A stretch of 49,239 nt of DNA from assembly GCA_035063885.1 (NCBI GenBank), contig JAPSFM010000032.1, positions 1-49,239 of the forward strand, written 5' to 3'. This DNA comes from CAADGY01 sp900696665. GTDB taxonomy: Bacteria; Acidobacteriota; Terriglobia; Bryobacterales; Bryobacteraceae. Each line of letters opens with the position of its first letter. The stretch's first letter is position 1. A program made the position numbers and the translations under genes. Shown here piece after piece: positions 34,421 through 42,506 of the stretch. The notes below the pieces were generated by a model. That model made no database searches and was not told the DNA's origin. It worked only from the letters and a program-made list of their open reading frames with translations.

Positions 34421-36058
34421 CTATCTGCCGCCGCGTTCCGGCTGAATTATCCAGTCGCCGGCTTCGAGCGGTATGCCCGCAATCAGTTCCGAGCCCAGGC
34501 GGATCTGTCCTTGATCAGCTCCGCGCCGGGCCAGCCGGTACAGCGTGTTTTCATCGACGGTGTACCACTCCGGGAATTCGTTCAGGCGAACATAGTTTTT
34601 GTCGAAATTGAGCACCCGCCGGTGCCGCGCGAAATCAAACTTCACAACGCTGTTGGATTGCACATGCAGATGCAACTTCTCACCGTCGCGGACGGCGCCC
34701 ACGCCGCGCCCGGCGGTCCAGTGCTCGGGACGGCAGCCCTGGCTCTTGTAGAGAATGTAGAGCAGTAGCGTGCGGTTGAAGTTTCCCTCACCGTACCAGT
34801 TTTCGAGAAAGCCCGAGGGTTTTTGCATGGCGGCCATCACCCGGATTTCCGACTCCACCCACCCTAACGCTTCGGGAACAGGCTCGCGGTTCACCAGGTA
34901 GATGGCGCTTTCAATCGAATCGGCATAACCATCGAACGATCCCCTCTCCCAATCGTAGTTGCGGTATTTGGGCAGCGCTTTCAAAACACGGCGCACGGCA
35001 TCGCGGTACTTCTCTTCGCCCGTCGCCTGGTAGAACGTGTACACTGCGCCATAAACGTAGCCCCAGTTGTCAGAAAGTCCCGGACCTGAGGGCTTCAAAG
35101 TCGCTGCATCCACGGAGTTGTACAGCATGCCATCCGGATTCGCGGATTCGAGCACGCGGTCCAGCATGCGCCCAACCGCCTGCCGGTAACGTGGAGCGCG
35201 CGGCGAATCCAGGTACTGTTCCAGTGCGTAGGCCAGCGTTAGTCCCACGACGGTTTCATTGCCGTGATCGCGCAAGCGCAGCGTTCCATCCCCCCGGTGG
35301 GTGTCGAAATCCCATTTGGAGGAAGGAACACCGTGCGATCCGGGCAGCACCTCTTCGACATACGCGTCGGCGATGCGGCGGGTCCATTCAAGAAAACGCC
35401 TGTCGCCGGTCATGGTAGACAGCCGTACCAACGCCTGGAGGAAATCGCCATTCAATTCTGCGTCAGCCGCGGGCAGGTTGCCGAATTTCGATTTCACCGG
35501 CGCGCGCTTCATCGCATCCGCCACCATATCCACCATGCGGTAGTACCAGGGCGTACGCCCAAGCAGTTCGGTCACCGCCAGTAAGCCATCCTTGGCATAC
35601 TCGCCCGCGCCGAATAGGCTGGGCGGTCCGGCTTCGCCAGGAGGAAGCGGCAGGTTTCCCGGAACGGAATCGAATCGTGTCGTGTAGCGCACCTCGTTCC
35701 GGAGCATCTCCATCATCCGCCCGCGATACAGGTCCGGGTCGGTGAGGTGCGCGGTGAGAATCAGATACGGGTAGAGGTCCGCACCCGAATTATGAGGCGT
35801 ATAGATGCGCGAAGTGCCGCCGGCTTTCAAGCCGCGTAAGCCGCCCGGAATGCGATCCGGTAGAAGCAGTGTTGTAGGGTCGGCCACCCCTAGCCAAGCC
35901 TTCAAGACCCTCTGCATGGCGGCAGCCATTTCATCGAAGCGAGCGGCATTGTCCCGTGCGTGGCGGAAGAGCGTGTCTTCGGACGCGGCCGGCAGCGGCA
36001 CACATAGCAGGATGAAGCAAAGAAGACGATACGGGAAGCGCTTGATCGTTATCGGCAT
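34421..36058 (-). CDS. exported helical protein of unknown function (six-hairpin-like)
   Basis: A 545-residue protein that I do not recognise. Residues 1-26 are a signal peptide (LLCFILLCVPLPAASE). The middle (about 40-430) has repeated helical pairs with aromatic and glycine-rich turns such as YLILTAHLTDPDLY, GDFLQALVRLS, MTGDRRFLEWTRRIADAY, HGNETVVGLTLAYALEQYL and DNWGYVYGAVYTFYQATGEEKYRDAV, which looks like an alpha/alpha barrel as in six-hairpin glycosidases. The last 100 residues look beta-rich. A glycan-acting role is possible but no catalytic pair can be named. The ATG at 36058 is chosen for the signal peptide and GGTGAG upstream. It diverges from the carbamoyltransferase gene and converges on the ceramidase-family gene with 9 bases between them. 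Confidence 0.7.
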   Translation of the reverse strand: MPITIKRFPYRLLCFILLCVPLPAASEDTLFRHARDNAARFDEMAAAMQRVLKAWLGVADPTTLLLPDRIPGGLRGLKAGGTSRIYTPHNSGADLYPYLILTAHLTDPDLYRGRMMEMLRNEVRYTTRFDSVPGNLPLPPGEAGPPSLFGAGEYAKDGLLAVTELLGRTPWYYRMVDMVADAMKRAPVKSKFGNLPAADAELNGDFLQALVRLSTMTGDRRFLEWTRRIADAYVEEVLPGSHGVPSSKWDFDTHRGDGTLRLRDHGNETVVGLTLAYALEQYLDSPRAPRYRQAVGRMLDRVLESANPDGMLYNSVDAATLKPSGPGLSDNWGYVYGAVYTFYQATGEEKYRDAVRRVLKALPKYRNYDWERGSFDGYADSIESAIYLVNREPVPEALGWVESEIRVMAAMQKPSGFLENWYGEGNFNRTLLLYILYKSQGCRPEHWTAGRGVGAVRDGEKLHLHVQSNSVVKFDFARHRRVLNFDKNYVRLNEFPEWYTVDENTLYRLARRGADQGQIRLGSELIAGIPLEAGDWIIQPERGGR

Positions 36059-36155
36059 GATCTCACCATTATTAAGCCTGGCAGGGCTGTGCGCTACACT
36101 GATCAGTTGATGCTTCGAGTCGCATCGCCGTCTGACGAAGACATGAACTGAATCC

Positions 36156-37733
36156 ATGACCATACTTGGGATTGGCGGCATACTGCATGATGCCGCCGCC
36201 GCTATCCTGGTGGACGGTGACCTCGCCGCCGCCGTCGAACAGAACAAAGTTGCGCGCCGGAGCCGGCAGGGGCACCTGCCCGACGAGGCAATCTCGGTTT
36301 GCCAGCGGATCGCCGGGGTTCGCGACGATCAAATCGATTGTGTCGCGGTGGTGCGGCCTATCGCGACCGGTCCGGAATCAGCCGTCCATCTGGAACTGCG
36401 GTCGCGCTTTCCGCACAGCCAGATCGTAGTAGTGGATCATCATCGGGCACACGCCGCTTCGGCCTATTATCCGTCGCCATTTGAAAATGCGATCGTGTTG
36501 ACGCTCGATCGTGCGGGCGATTTTCGCTGCGGTGCGCGGTGGATCGCCGAAGGCACAAGCCTTGTTCCGGACCGCGAACTGTATTACCCGGATTCTGTTG
36601 GCGAGCTTTATACACGGGTCACCAGCCTGCTCGGCTTTGAGCCCAACGCGGAAGAGCATAAAGTGCAGTGGCTGTCTGCTTCCGGTGACGACCGCATGAT
36701 GGATGTCTTCACGGACATTCTGGGCTTGAACTCGGCGGATTGGCCCCGCTTCGATCGCACTTACTTCCATGGCGAACGAATGACGGCAGGTGGATTCAGT
36801 TCGGAGTTTTACGAACGCCTCGGTCTCCCGGACGGGGGCGACATTCCACAGCCTATGCGGGCCTCGATTGCCGCCGGTGTACAGCGGGCCACGGAAAAGG
36901 CTGTTTTGGCGATGGCCGGCAGCGGTGAGAATCTGTGCCTGGGAGGCGGAGTGAGCACGAACGCGCTGCTCGTCGCCACGCTCGAGAATTCGCCGCAATG
37001 GAAGAATGTTTTTGTGCAGCCGGCTGGCAGCAATGCAGGAACGGCCATCGGCGCCGTATTCCATGCCTGGCACAACATATTCCGGCAGAAGAAGAGAGGA
37101 TCGTTAGGAAACTTCTGTCTCGGACCCGCGTTTGATGCCGAAGAAATCAAACAGGTGCTGGAGAATTGCAAGCTGCGTTTCCGCTACCTGCTGACTACGG
37201 AAGAACTCATCGATCGCGCGGTGGAAGAGATTCAGGATCAAAACATCGTGGCTTGGATGCACGGGCGCATGGAGTTCGGCCCGCGCGCGCTGGGCAACCG
37301 GAGCATCCTCGCATCCCCGCTAAATCCATACTCCACGGAAAATCTCAACCTGTTTATTAAGCACCGTGAGCCGTTCCGGAAGTTTGCGGCTTCGGTGCCT
37401 GCCGAACTGGCGTCCGAGTATTTCGAAGTGGGCCCGAACGCCCGCTTTCTCGCCTCGGTCGGCCGCGTCCACACCGCTCACAGAAAAACTTTCGAGTCCG
37501 CCATTATGGGCACCGGATGCGTGAGGGTTCAGACAGTAACACAGCAGGATAATCCGCTGTTCTGGCGCCTGTTGCACGCGGCGGGAAAGCAGACCGGGTT
37601 GCCGGTGCTCTATAACACGTCCTTTAACCTGTTCGGCGACCCGTTGGTCTGCACGCCCCGCGACGCAGTTCGCAGCTTCTATTCGTCGGGAATTGATTCC
37701 ATGTTCGTAGGCCACTTCTTGCTGAAGAAGTAG
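36156..37733 (+). CDS. NodU/CmcH-type carbamoyltransferase
   Basis: A 525-residue enzyme expected to transfer the carbamoyl group of carbamoyl phosphate, through an adenylated intermediate, to a hydroxyl of a sugar or small molecule. The N-terminal YrdC-like actin-fold part has ILGIGG...HDAAAAIL, DHHRAHAASAYY (94-105, metal-binding His95, His96 and His99) and LCLGGGVSTNALL. The C-terminal domain has MEFGPRALGNRSIL, PFRKFAASVPAE and LPVLYNTSFN. The usual DGxGD segment reads LDRAGDF here, a small departure. It converges on the M23 peptidase gene with 4 bases between stops. The acceptor cannot be read from sequence; NodU-type enzymes decorate surface or signal glycans. Confidence 0.88.
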   Translation: MTILGIGGILHDAAAAILVDGDLAAAVEQNKVARRSRQGHLPDEAISVCQRIAGVRDDQIDCVAVVRPIATGPESAVHLELRSRFPHSQIVVVDHHRAHAASAYYPSPFENAIVLTLDRAGDFRCGARWIAEGTSLVPDRELYYPDSVGELYTRVTSLLGFEPNAEEHKVQWLSASGDDRMMDVFTDILGLNSADWPRFDRTYFHGERMTAGGFSSEFYERLGLPDGGDIPQPMRASIAAGVQRATEKAVLAMAGSGENLCLGGGVSTNALLVATLENSPQWKNVFVQPAGSNAGTAIGAVFHAWHNIFRQKKRGSLGNFCLGPAFDAEEIKQVLENCKLRFRYLLTTEELIDRAVEEIQDQNIVAWMHGRMEFGPRALGNRSILASPLNPYSTENLNLFIKHREPFRKFAASVPAELASEYFEVGPNARFLASVGRVHTAHRKTFESAIMGTGCVRVQTVTQQDNPLFWRLLHAAGKQTGLPVLYNTSFNLFGDPLVCTPRDAVRSFYSSGIDSMFVGHFLLKK

Positions 37734-37737
37734 GAGA

Positions 37738-38385
37738 TTACTGTCCGGCTGCGTGCAGCAGATACTTGTAAGGATTGATGGGAACGCCTTCCCACCATTC
37801 CTTATTCGGGCCCAACTCGAAAATGGCAAAGTGAAGATGGGGGCTGTCTTCCCTCGCATTGCCGGAGGATCCGACGTATCCAACCAGATCGCCCGCCCGC
37901 ACCTCCCTGCCTTCCGTAAGACCGGCGGCATAGGCCGCAAGGTGTGCGTAGTAGAAGCAATATTTCTCTGTGGCATCGAACTGGTAAATTGTCAGGCCTC
38001 CCGGCTTGCTGACAAACAGTTTTGCGACTTTTCCTGACGTTACGGCGTAAACGGGTGTACCGCGCGGCGCCATCATATCGACCGCCTCGTGGCGCCTCCT
38101 AGCGCCACGAACATCGTTATAGGTATCGTGGATGTCCTCTGATTTCAAACCATCAATCGGCGGAACGAGCTTGTTCAGGATGGGATCGGCGTGGGGATTT
38201 GACCAATCTATTTCTTCCACGAAGTTTCGCCCGGAGTAGTCGTCTCCGAACGGGCTGGAACCGTTAACATTGGTTAGCCGCATCTGAGATCGGTGTGTCT
38301 CGCGCACCGTGGGACACAGGAGAGCACACATGGAAACTACAACAGCCATAGCTGCCACTACAAGACCAACGATGTACCGGTGCAT
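37738..38385 (-). CDS. M23 family metallopeptidase (LytM-type murein hydrolase)
   Basis: A 215-residue peptidase with an N-terminal membrane anchor or signal (about 6-25). The LytM domain covers about 75-210: HEAVD gives zinc ligands His99 and Asp103, AHLA gives His148, and HLHF gives His183 and His185. The APRGTPVYAV and GDLVGYVGSSGN strands are typical. All catalytic residues are present, so it should cut peptidoglycan cross-links. AAGGAA lies upstream of the ATG. It is 66 bases downstream of the ruined L,D-transpeptidase on the same strand, so the two may once have been a wall-remodelling pair. Confidence 0.9.
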   Translation of the reverse strand: MHRYIVGLVVAAMAVVVSMCALLCPTVRETHRSQMRLTNVNGSSPFGDDYSGRNFVEEIDWSNPHADPILNKLVPPIDGLKSEDIHDTYNDVRGARRRHEAVDMMAPRGTPVYAVTSGKVAKLFVSKPGGLTIYQFDATEKYCFYYAHLAAYAAGLTEGREVRAGDLVGYVGSSGNAREDSPHLHFAIFELGPNKEWWEGVPINPYKYLLHAAGQ

Positions 38386-38451
38386 ATCGCTATTCCTTTT
38401 TCAAAATTGCGGCCTCGCCCGGCTGCACAAGCCGGCGGGTTCAGATGCATT

Positions 38452-39110
38452 TCAATTCGTCAGCCGGATGCACGCGTGACATGGCGTGTGGACGACTCCA
38501 GGGGACTCCGGCGTGCCGCGAATGCCGTAATGCGGCTACCATAAATCGATCCACACCGTGCCCACAGGATTGTTCGGGCCGGGGGCAATTCTGGCTTTAG
38601 AATGCGGAAGGGCGGCATCCCAAAATAGCCAACGGTCGCCGGATATTGCGAAACCAGCGCGCCCGTCTGATCGTAAGTAGTGACGGCCAATTCGGCTTCG
38701 CTTACTTCGATCAACGCGCCGGCTAGCTCCCCCGGTGTGATGGGGCATTGAACCAGGACTCCCGGCGCGCCTTGGTTTAGCAGCGGCTGTTTCGGCTGGT
38801 CGACACTACCTGTGAGCGCTAACGGGTTCTCACGCTGGAATCCAATTACAGCCACACGCAAATTGCGGCCGCAGGCGTCATCGATCTCACCAGGAGAGAA
38901 GTGTCTCAAGCCAGGCGCAATCTGCGATTTCAACGCTTCGGCGCCTTTCGAGACCGCGATAACCTGTTCAGTTGGAAACGGATCGTTCACGCTCGCCGGA
39001 CAGTACGTTTCCTTTATTGTTTTCAGTCTGTTGGCGGAACCGCGCTCCGTCCGGAGAAGTATCGGGACTAAGGCGGCCAAAAACAGGCACAGAAAGAATC
39101 TTCCCCTCAT
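38452..39110 (-). pseudogene. decayed L,D-transpeptidase (ErfK/YbiS-type) with peptidoglycan-binding domain
   Basis: The start at 39110 opens a signal-anchored protein with HFSPGEIDDACGRNLRVAVIGFQ, a peptidoglycan-binding domain, then ITPGELAG and TTYDQTGALVSQYPATVG, the first strands of a YkuD domain. Near 38590 the frame breaks. In the next frame the rest of the domain reads IAPGPNNPVGTVWIDLW, an in-frame TAG, PHYGIRGTPESP and CHACIRLTN, ending at 38452. Intact enzymes read GIHGTP and SHGCIRLTN there, so the catalytic motif is mutated as well. About 30 residues between the opening strands and the PGPNNP segment also seem to be lost. Frameshift, internal stop, deletion and mutated active site together make a pseudogene. 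A 237-residue open frame through the region is an artefact of the shift. Confidence 0.85.
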
Positions 39111-39293
39111 CACCGAAAATGGCAGCAAATGACATTCCAACCGGTTTGTATAGTACGATCGCAGAGTACTCACGACTGCGCGGCTCGGCCAGGCCTTTGT
39201 TTCTGAGCCGCGATGGCCATGGGAGCGGTTCTACGTATCGACCGAATGCTACGGCGAGCCTTGGAGAGGCGACACTACCTAATAGAGGACTGA

Positions 39294-41102
39294 ATGCAGC
39301 CTGCTCACGAAAACAATACCGCTAATACTCAAACAGGGACTGTGCAGTCCGGCAAGTTGATTGTTCTCACGGCCCCACTTACAGAGACGGTAGATCATGC
39401 CGGCTACTTTATTCAGATGGCGCTGGCATCACTGCCGAAACGCATGGAAGCCGTTATCAACCAGAAGTATCCCGGATGGCGCGAACTCGAACGCAACGAA
39501 GATGGCTCGGCGCGCTACATGCCCGCTGGACTACGCCTGGTGGAGGCTTCCATCCTGCGCGAGTTTTCCGAGGAGGATATCGTCTGCTGTTATCCCGAGG
39601 ACTTGCCGCGATTTATCGGCCCGTCTACACGCGTTGTCGGCGTGACAACGCACAATCCGCTCGGTGTGACGTTCGCGGCGGGCGTCTACGCGTCGATTTT
39701 TGGCTCTTCCCGCGAGCCCATCAACTCGCACTACGCCAAGGATCTGTTCCGGACGCTTCAGGCCAGCCCCTATCGAGCAAGCTTCAAAGTGATCGTCGGC
39801 GGTTCAGGCGGCTGGCAGATCGCAGAGACTGGAAGTTACGAGGAGTTGGGGGTCGACTGCGTAGTGGAAGGCCGCAGCGAATCGAAAGACGTACTGGAGC
39901 TGTTTCGCAAAGCGGTATGCGGCGAAGAGCTGCCACGCTTCGCGCAGGTGAGCCACCCTACAAGCCGGGAAACCTTGTTAACCCCACGCAAGCGAACCAC
40001 GTTTGGGGTTGTCGAGATGACGACCGGATGCGGCCGCCGTTGTCACTTCTGCTTGCCCGATCTGAATCCGCAGATCGATTTCTCAAAACAGAGCATCATG
40101 GAGGCCGTTCACGCCAACGTGCGGGAGGGCAACTCGCAGATCTCGCTGGCGACCGAGGACATGTTCATTTGGGGGCAAGTCCACACGGACACGCCGTTCT
40201 ACTTTCCCAACCGGGAAGCACTGGTCGATCTTTTTCGCGATGTGGTAAGTACTCCCGGCGTTAAGTACCACCTGCTGAGCCACTGCACTATGGCTCCATC
40301 GGTCGTTGACCCAATGCTTATCGAGCAGATGTCCGGAGTTCTACTCGACAAGAGTCCGGTCAAGCTGCCGGCCTTGAGTACGCATCCGGAAGGACGCATT
40401 CTATCGCCGCTGATCGGTATGGAAACCGCATCGGTACGAATGGCGAAACAGATCATGCCGGGGAAAGCGGTGCCGTTTCCGATCGATGAGTGGCCCAGCG
40501 TGCTGATCCAGGGGCTGACGATCCTGAACCGCAACAACTGGTTTCCAGTAGTGACGTTGATGATCGGCAATCCCGGTGAAACCGATGCCGATTGCATGGC
40601 CACGCTCGACCTGCTCTATGAAGTGGAACGGCGCGGACTGTTTGCGTTTTTCGTTCCATCGATTTTCACGCCGCTGCACGATACGCGTTTCGCGGCCAAG
40701 AAGGGCGTTGTCGAGAATCGCGAAATGTCAGCGCTGCAATGGCAACTGATGATGAAGTGCTGGAAGATGAGCATGAAGCCCGCACTGCAGAGTTGGTGGG
40801 GTCCGATGGCGTGGCGGCTTGGCGCATTGGGAATCTGGGCCTGGAAGTTGCGCAAACTGAATGGCCCGAACTTCACCTGGCCGTTATTTCTGTTCGCCGG
40901 CGCCCTTCCTGAAAACCTGATGGCCAGGTTGGGTAAGATCTACCGGGGGCGTCCACTTGAAATCAAGAGCCGCAAAGAGCTGCTAGCCACCATCAAGCAG
41001 CAGCATTGGAAATACTTGCGGAAGGACAATGGCGACCTTCCGGATGGTTGGGAGCAGCAACCGTCCTCGGAGCCGCTGCGCGTTCTGCGTGCGTCGAGCT
41101 AA
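39294..41102 (+). CDS. radical SAM protein with N-terminal B12-binding-like domain
   Basis: A 602-residue enzyme. Residues 25-215 form a Rossmann-like domain of the B12-binding type, but with TTHNPLG (118-124) where cobalamin-binding proteins have DxHxxG, so cofactor binding is doubtful. The radical SAM core starts at about 235 with Cys246, Cys250 and Cys253 (CGRRCHFC) for the [4Fe-4S] cluster. ETGSYE, IGMETAS and MIGNPGET are typical of B12-type radical SAM folds. The last 130 residues are helical with several tryptophans and may be membrane-associated. It starts 12 bases before the next gene's start after its own stop, so it is probably co-transcribed with the ceramidase-family gene B. The reaction is unknown; C-methylation or lipid modification are possible. 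Confidence 0.8.
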   Translation: MQPAHENNTANTQTGTVQSGKLIVLTAPLTETVDHAGYFIQMALASLPKRMEAVINQKYPGWRELERNEDGSARYMPAGLRLVEASILREFSEEDIVCCYPEDLPRFIGPSTRVVGVTTHNPLGVTFAAGVYASIFGSSREPINSHYAKDLFRTLQASPYRASFKVIVGGSGGWQIAETGSYEELGVDCVVEGRSESKDVLELFRKAVCGEELPRFAQVSHPTSRETLLTPRKRTTFGVVEMTTGCGRRCHFCLPDLNPQIDFSKQSIMEAVHANVREGNSQISLATEDMFIWGQVHTDTPFYFPNREALVDLFRDVVSTPGVKYHLLSHCTMAPSVVDPMLIEQMSGVLLDKSPVKLPALSTHPEGRILSPLIGMETASVRMAKQIMPGKAVPFPIDEWPSVLIQGLTILNRNNWFPVVTLMIGNPGETDADCMATLDLLYEVERRGLFAFFVPSIFTPLHDTRFAAKKGVVENREMSALQWQLMMKCWKMSMKPALQSWWGPMAWRLGALGIWAWKLRKLNGPNFTWPLFLFAGALPENLMARLGKIYRGRPLEIKSRKELLATIKQQHWKYLRKDNGDLPDGWEQQPSSEPLRVLRASS

Positions 41103-41114
41103 GTCTTCAGGCGC

Positions 41115-42494
41115 ATGAGGAGAACAGCGTTTCTACTGTTGTTCGCGGCCCTGGCATCGCCCGCCGGAGAACTTCGCGTAGGACGGGCCTTACTGCGTAT
41201 CACCCCGAAAACGGGCACACCCATGGGAAGCTCTTACGGATTGACAATCTCGACCGGTGTGCACGATGACCTCTATATAAAGGTGCTGGCGCTTGAAAAG
41301 GACGGCGTTCGGGCGGCACTGGTAGCATGTGATCTCATCAGCTTACGGCCCGGAGTAGTCGGCGAGGCGCGTAAGTTGATTCAACAGAGCGTGGGTTTGA
41401 GTCCCGAGCAGGTGATCCTCAGCGCCACGCATAGCCATTGCGGTCCACAGATGCATCGCCCGTTTTTAGAACTGCTGGATGCGGAAGCGCTGCGGCTGGG
41501 CGTCCTGTTTCGCGAGCAGTTGCCACAACGAATCTCGGATGGCGTGCGGCAGGCATTCTCGGATCTGCGCCCGGCACGCGCCTCCGTTGGCATTGGAAAG
41601 GAATCGTCCATCAGCTTCAACCGGCGATTCCATATGAAAGACGGATCTGTCCGCATGAATCCGGGGCGCCGCAACCCCGATGCGATTCGGCCGGCGGCGG
41701 GCATCGATCCCGATGTGAATGTGGTCTATTTCACCTCCGCAGGGGGCGAACCGCTTGGCACGCATGTGAACTTCGCCATGCACCCGGCCATCGCTGGCGG
41801 CAGTGAGTTTTCGGCGGATTACCCTGGTGTCCTCGCGAACCTGCTACGTAAGGTAAAGGGCGAGGGGATGCTGAGCATGTTCACGATGGGCACCGCCGGC
41901 GACATTAACCACCTTGATGTAAGCAAAGAGAAGCAACTATCCAATCACAACGAAACATCGCGCGTCGGAATGGTGTTGGCTGGCGAGGTGCTGAAAACAT
42001 ACACACGGCTACAGCCCGTAGATGGAACCCTCGGCGCCGCACGGACCACGCTGCACCTTCCGGCTCGTGAGCCGCGGGAGGGGGAGGCCGCCAAAGCGCG
42101 GGACATTTTTTCCCAGTATCGCGCCGGCCGTGGTGGTCCACCGTTTCAGGATGTGGTCTGGGCCTGGCGCACTATCGAAACCGCGGCGCTCGAAGACAAG
42201 CATCTGGGCGCCGATGTTCAGGTGATCTCTTTGGGAGATCAGCTTGCCTGGGTGGCGCTGCCGGGCGAAATCTTTGTCGGCCTGGGACTTGCCATCAAGC
42301 AAGCGTCGCCGTTTCCTTACACGATTATCAGCACCATGTCGGCGAGCGGCACGATCAGTTACGTGCCAACTCGCAAAGCGTTTGCCGAGGGCTCCTACGA
42401 AGTGACGAGCGCCCGGATTGCCGCGGGTGGCGGGGAAATGCTGGTTGACGCAGCAGTGAGACTGCTGAAGAAGTTGAAAGCCGAAGCCCGGTGA
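41115..42494 (+). CDS. neutral/alkaline ceramidase-family protein B
   Basis: A 459-residue exported protein (signal peptide about 1-17) of the neutral ceramidase N-terminal family. Zinc-site candidates are His106 and His108 (SATHSHCG), His223 (NFAMHP), Glu385 (LPGEIF) and Tyr416 (ISYVPTRKAFAEGSYE). The classic serine motif GDVSPN is replaced by GDINHLD (262-268). It shares with protein C the blocks SFNRRF, MKDGSVRMNPG, NPDAIRP and IDPDVNV, so B and C are close paralogues while A is more distant. It follows the radical SAM gene by 12 bases and converges on C with 12 bases between stops. The substrate is probably an amide or acyl compound in the periplasm. Confidence 0.82.
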   Translation: MRRTAFLLLFAALASPAGELRVGRALLRITPKTGTPMGSSYGLTISTGVHDDLYIKVLALEKDGVRAALVACDLISLRPGVVGEARKLIQQSVGLSPEQVILSATHSHCGPQMHRPFLELLDAEALRLGVLFREQLPQRISDGVRQAFSDLRPARASVGIGKESSISFNRRFHMKDGSVRMNPGRRNPDAIRPAAGIDPDVNVVYFTSAGGEPLGTHVNFAMHPAIAGGSEFSADYPGVLANLLRKVKGEGMLSMFTMGTAGDINHLDVSKEKQLSNHNETSRVGMVLAGEVLKTYTRLQPVDGTLGAARTTLHLPAREPREGEAAKARDIFSQYRAGRGGPPFQDVVWAWRTIETAALEDKHLGADVQVISLGDQLAWVALPGEIFVGLGLAIKQASPFPYTIISTMSASGTISYVPTRKAFAEGSYEVTSARIAAGGGEMLVDAAVRLLKKLKAEAR

Positions 42495-42506
42495 CCTGTT
42501 CTCCGC

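Noticed and set aside
38460..39173. A 237-residue hypothetical protein
   Set aside because: Its last third is the wrong frame of an L,D-transpeptidase; the true domain residues appear in the next frame with a stop and a mutated active site.
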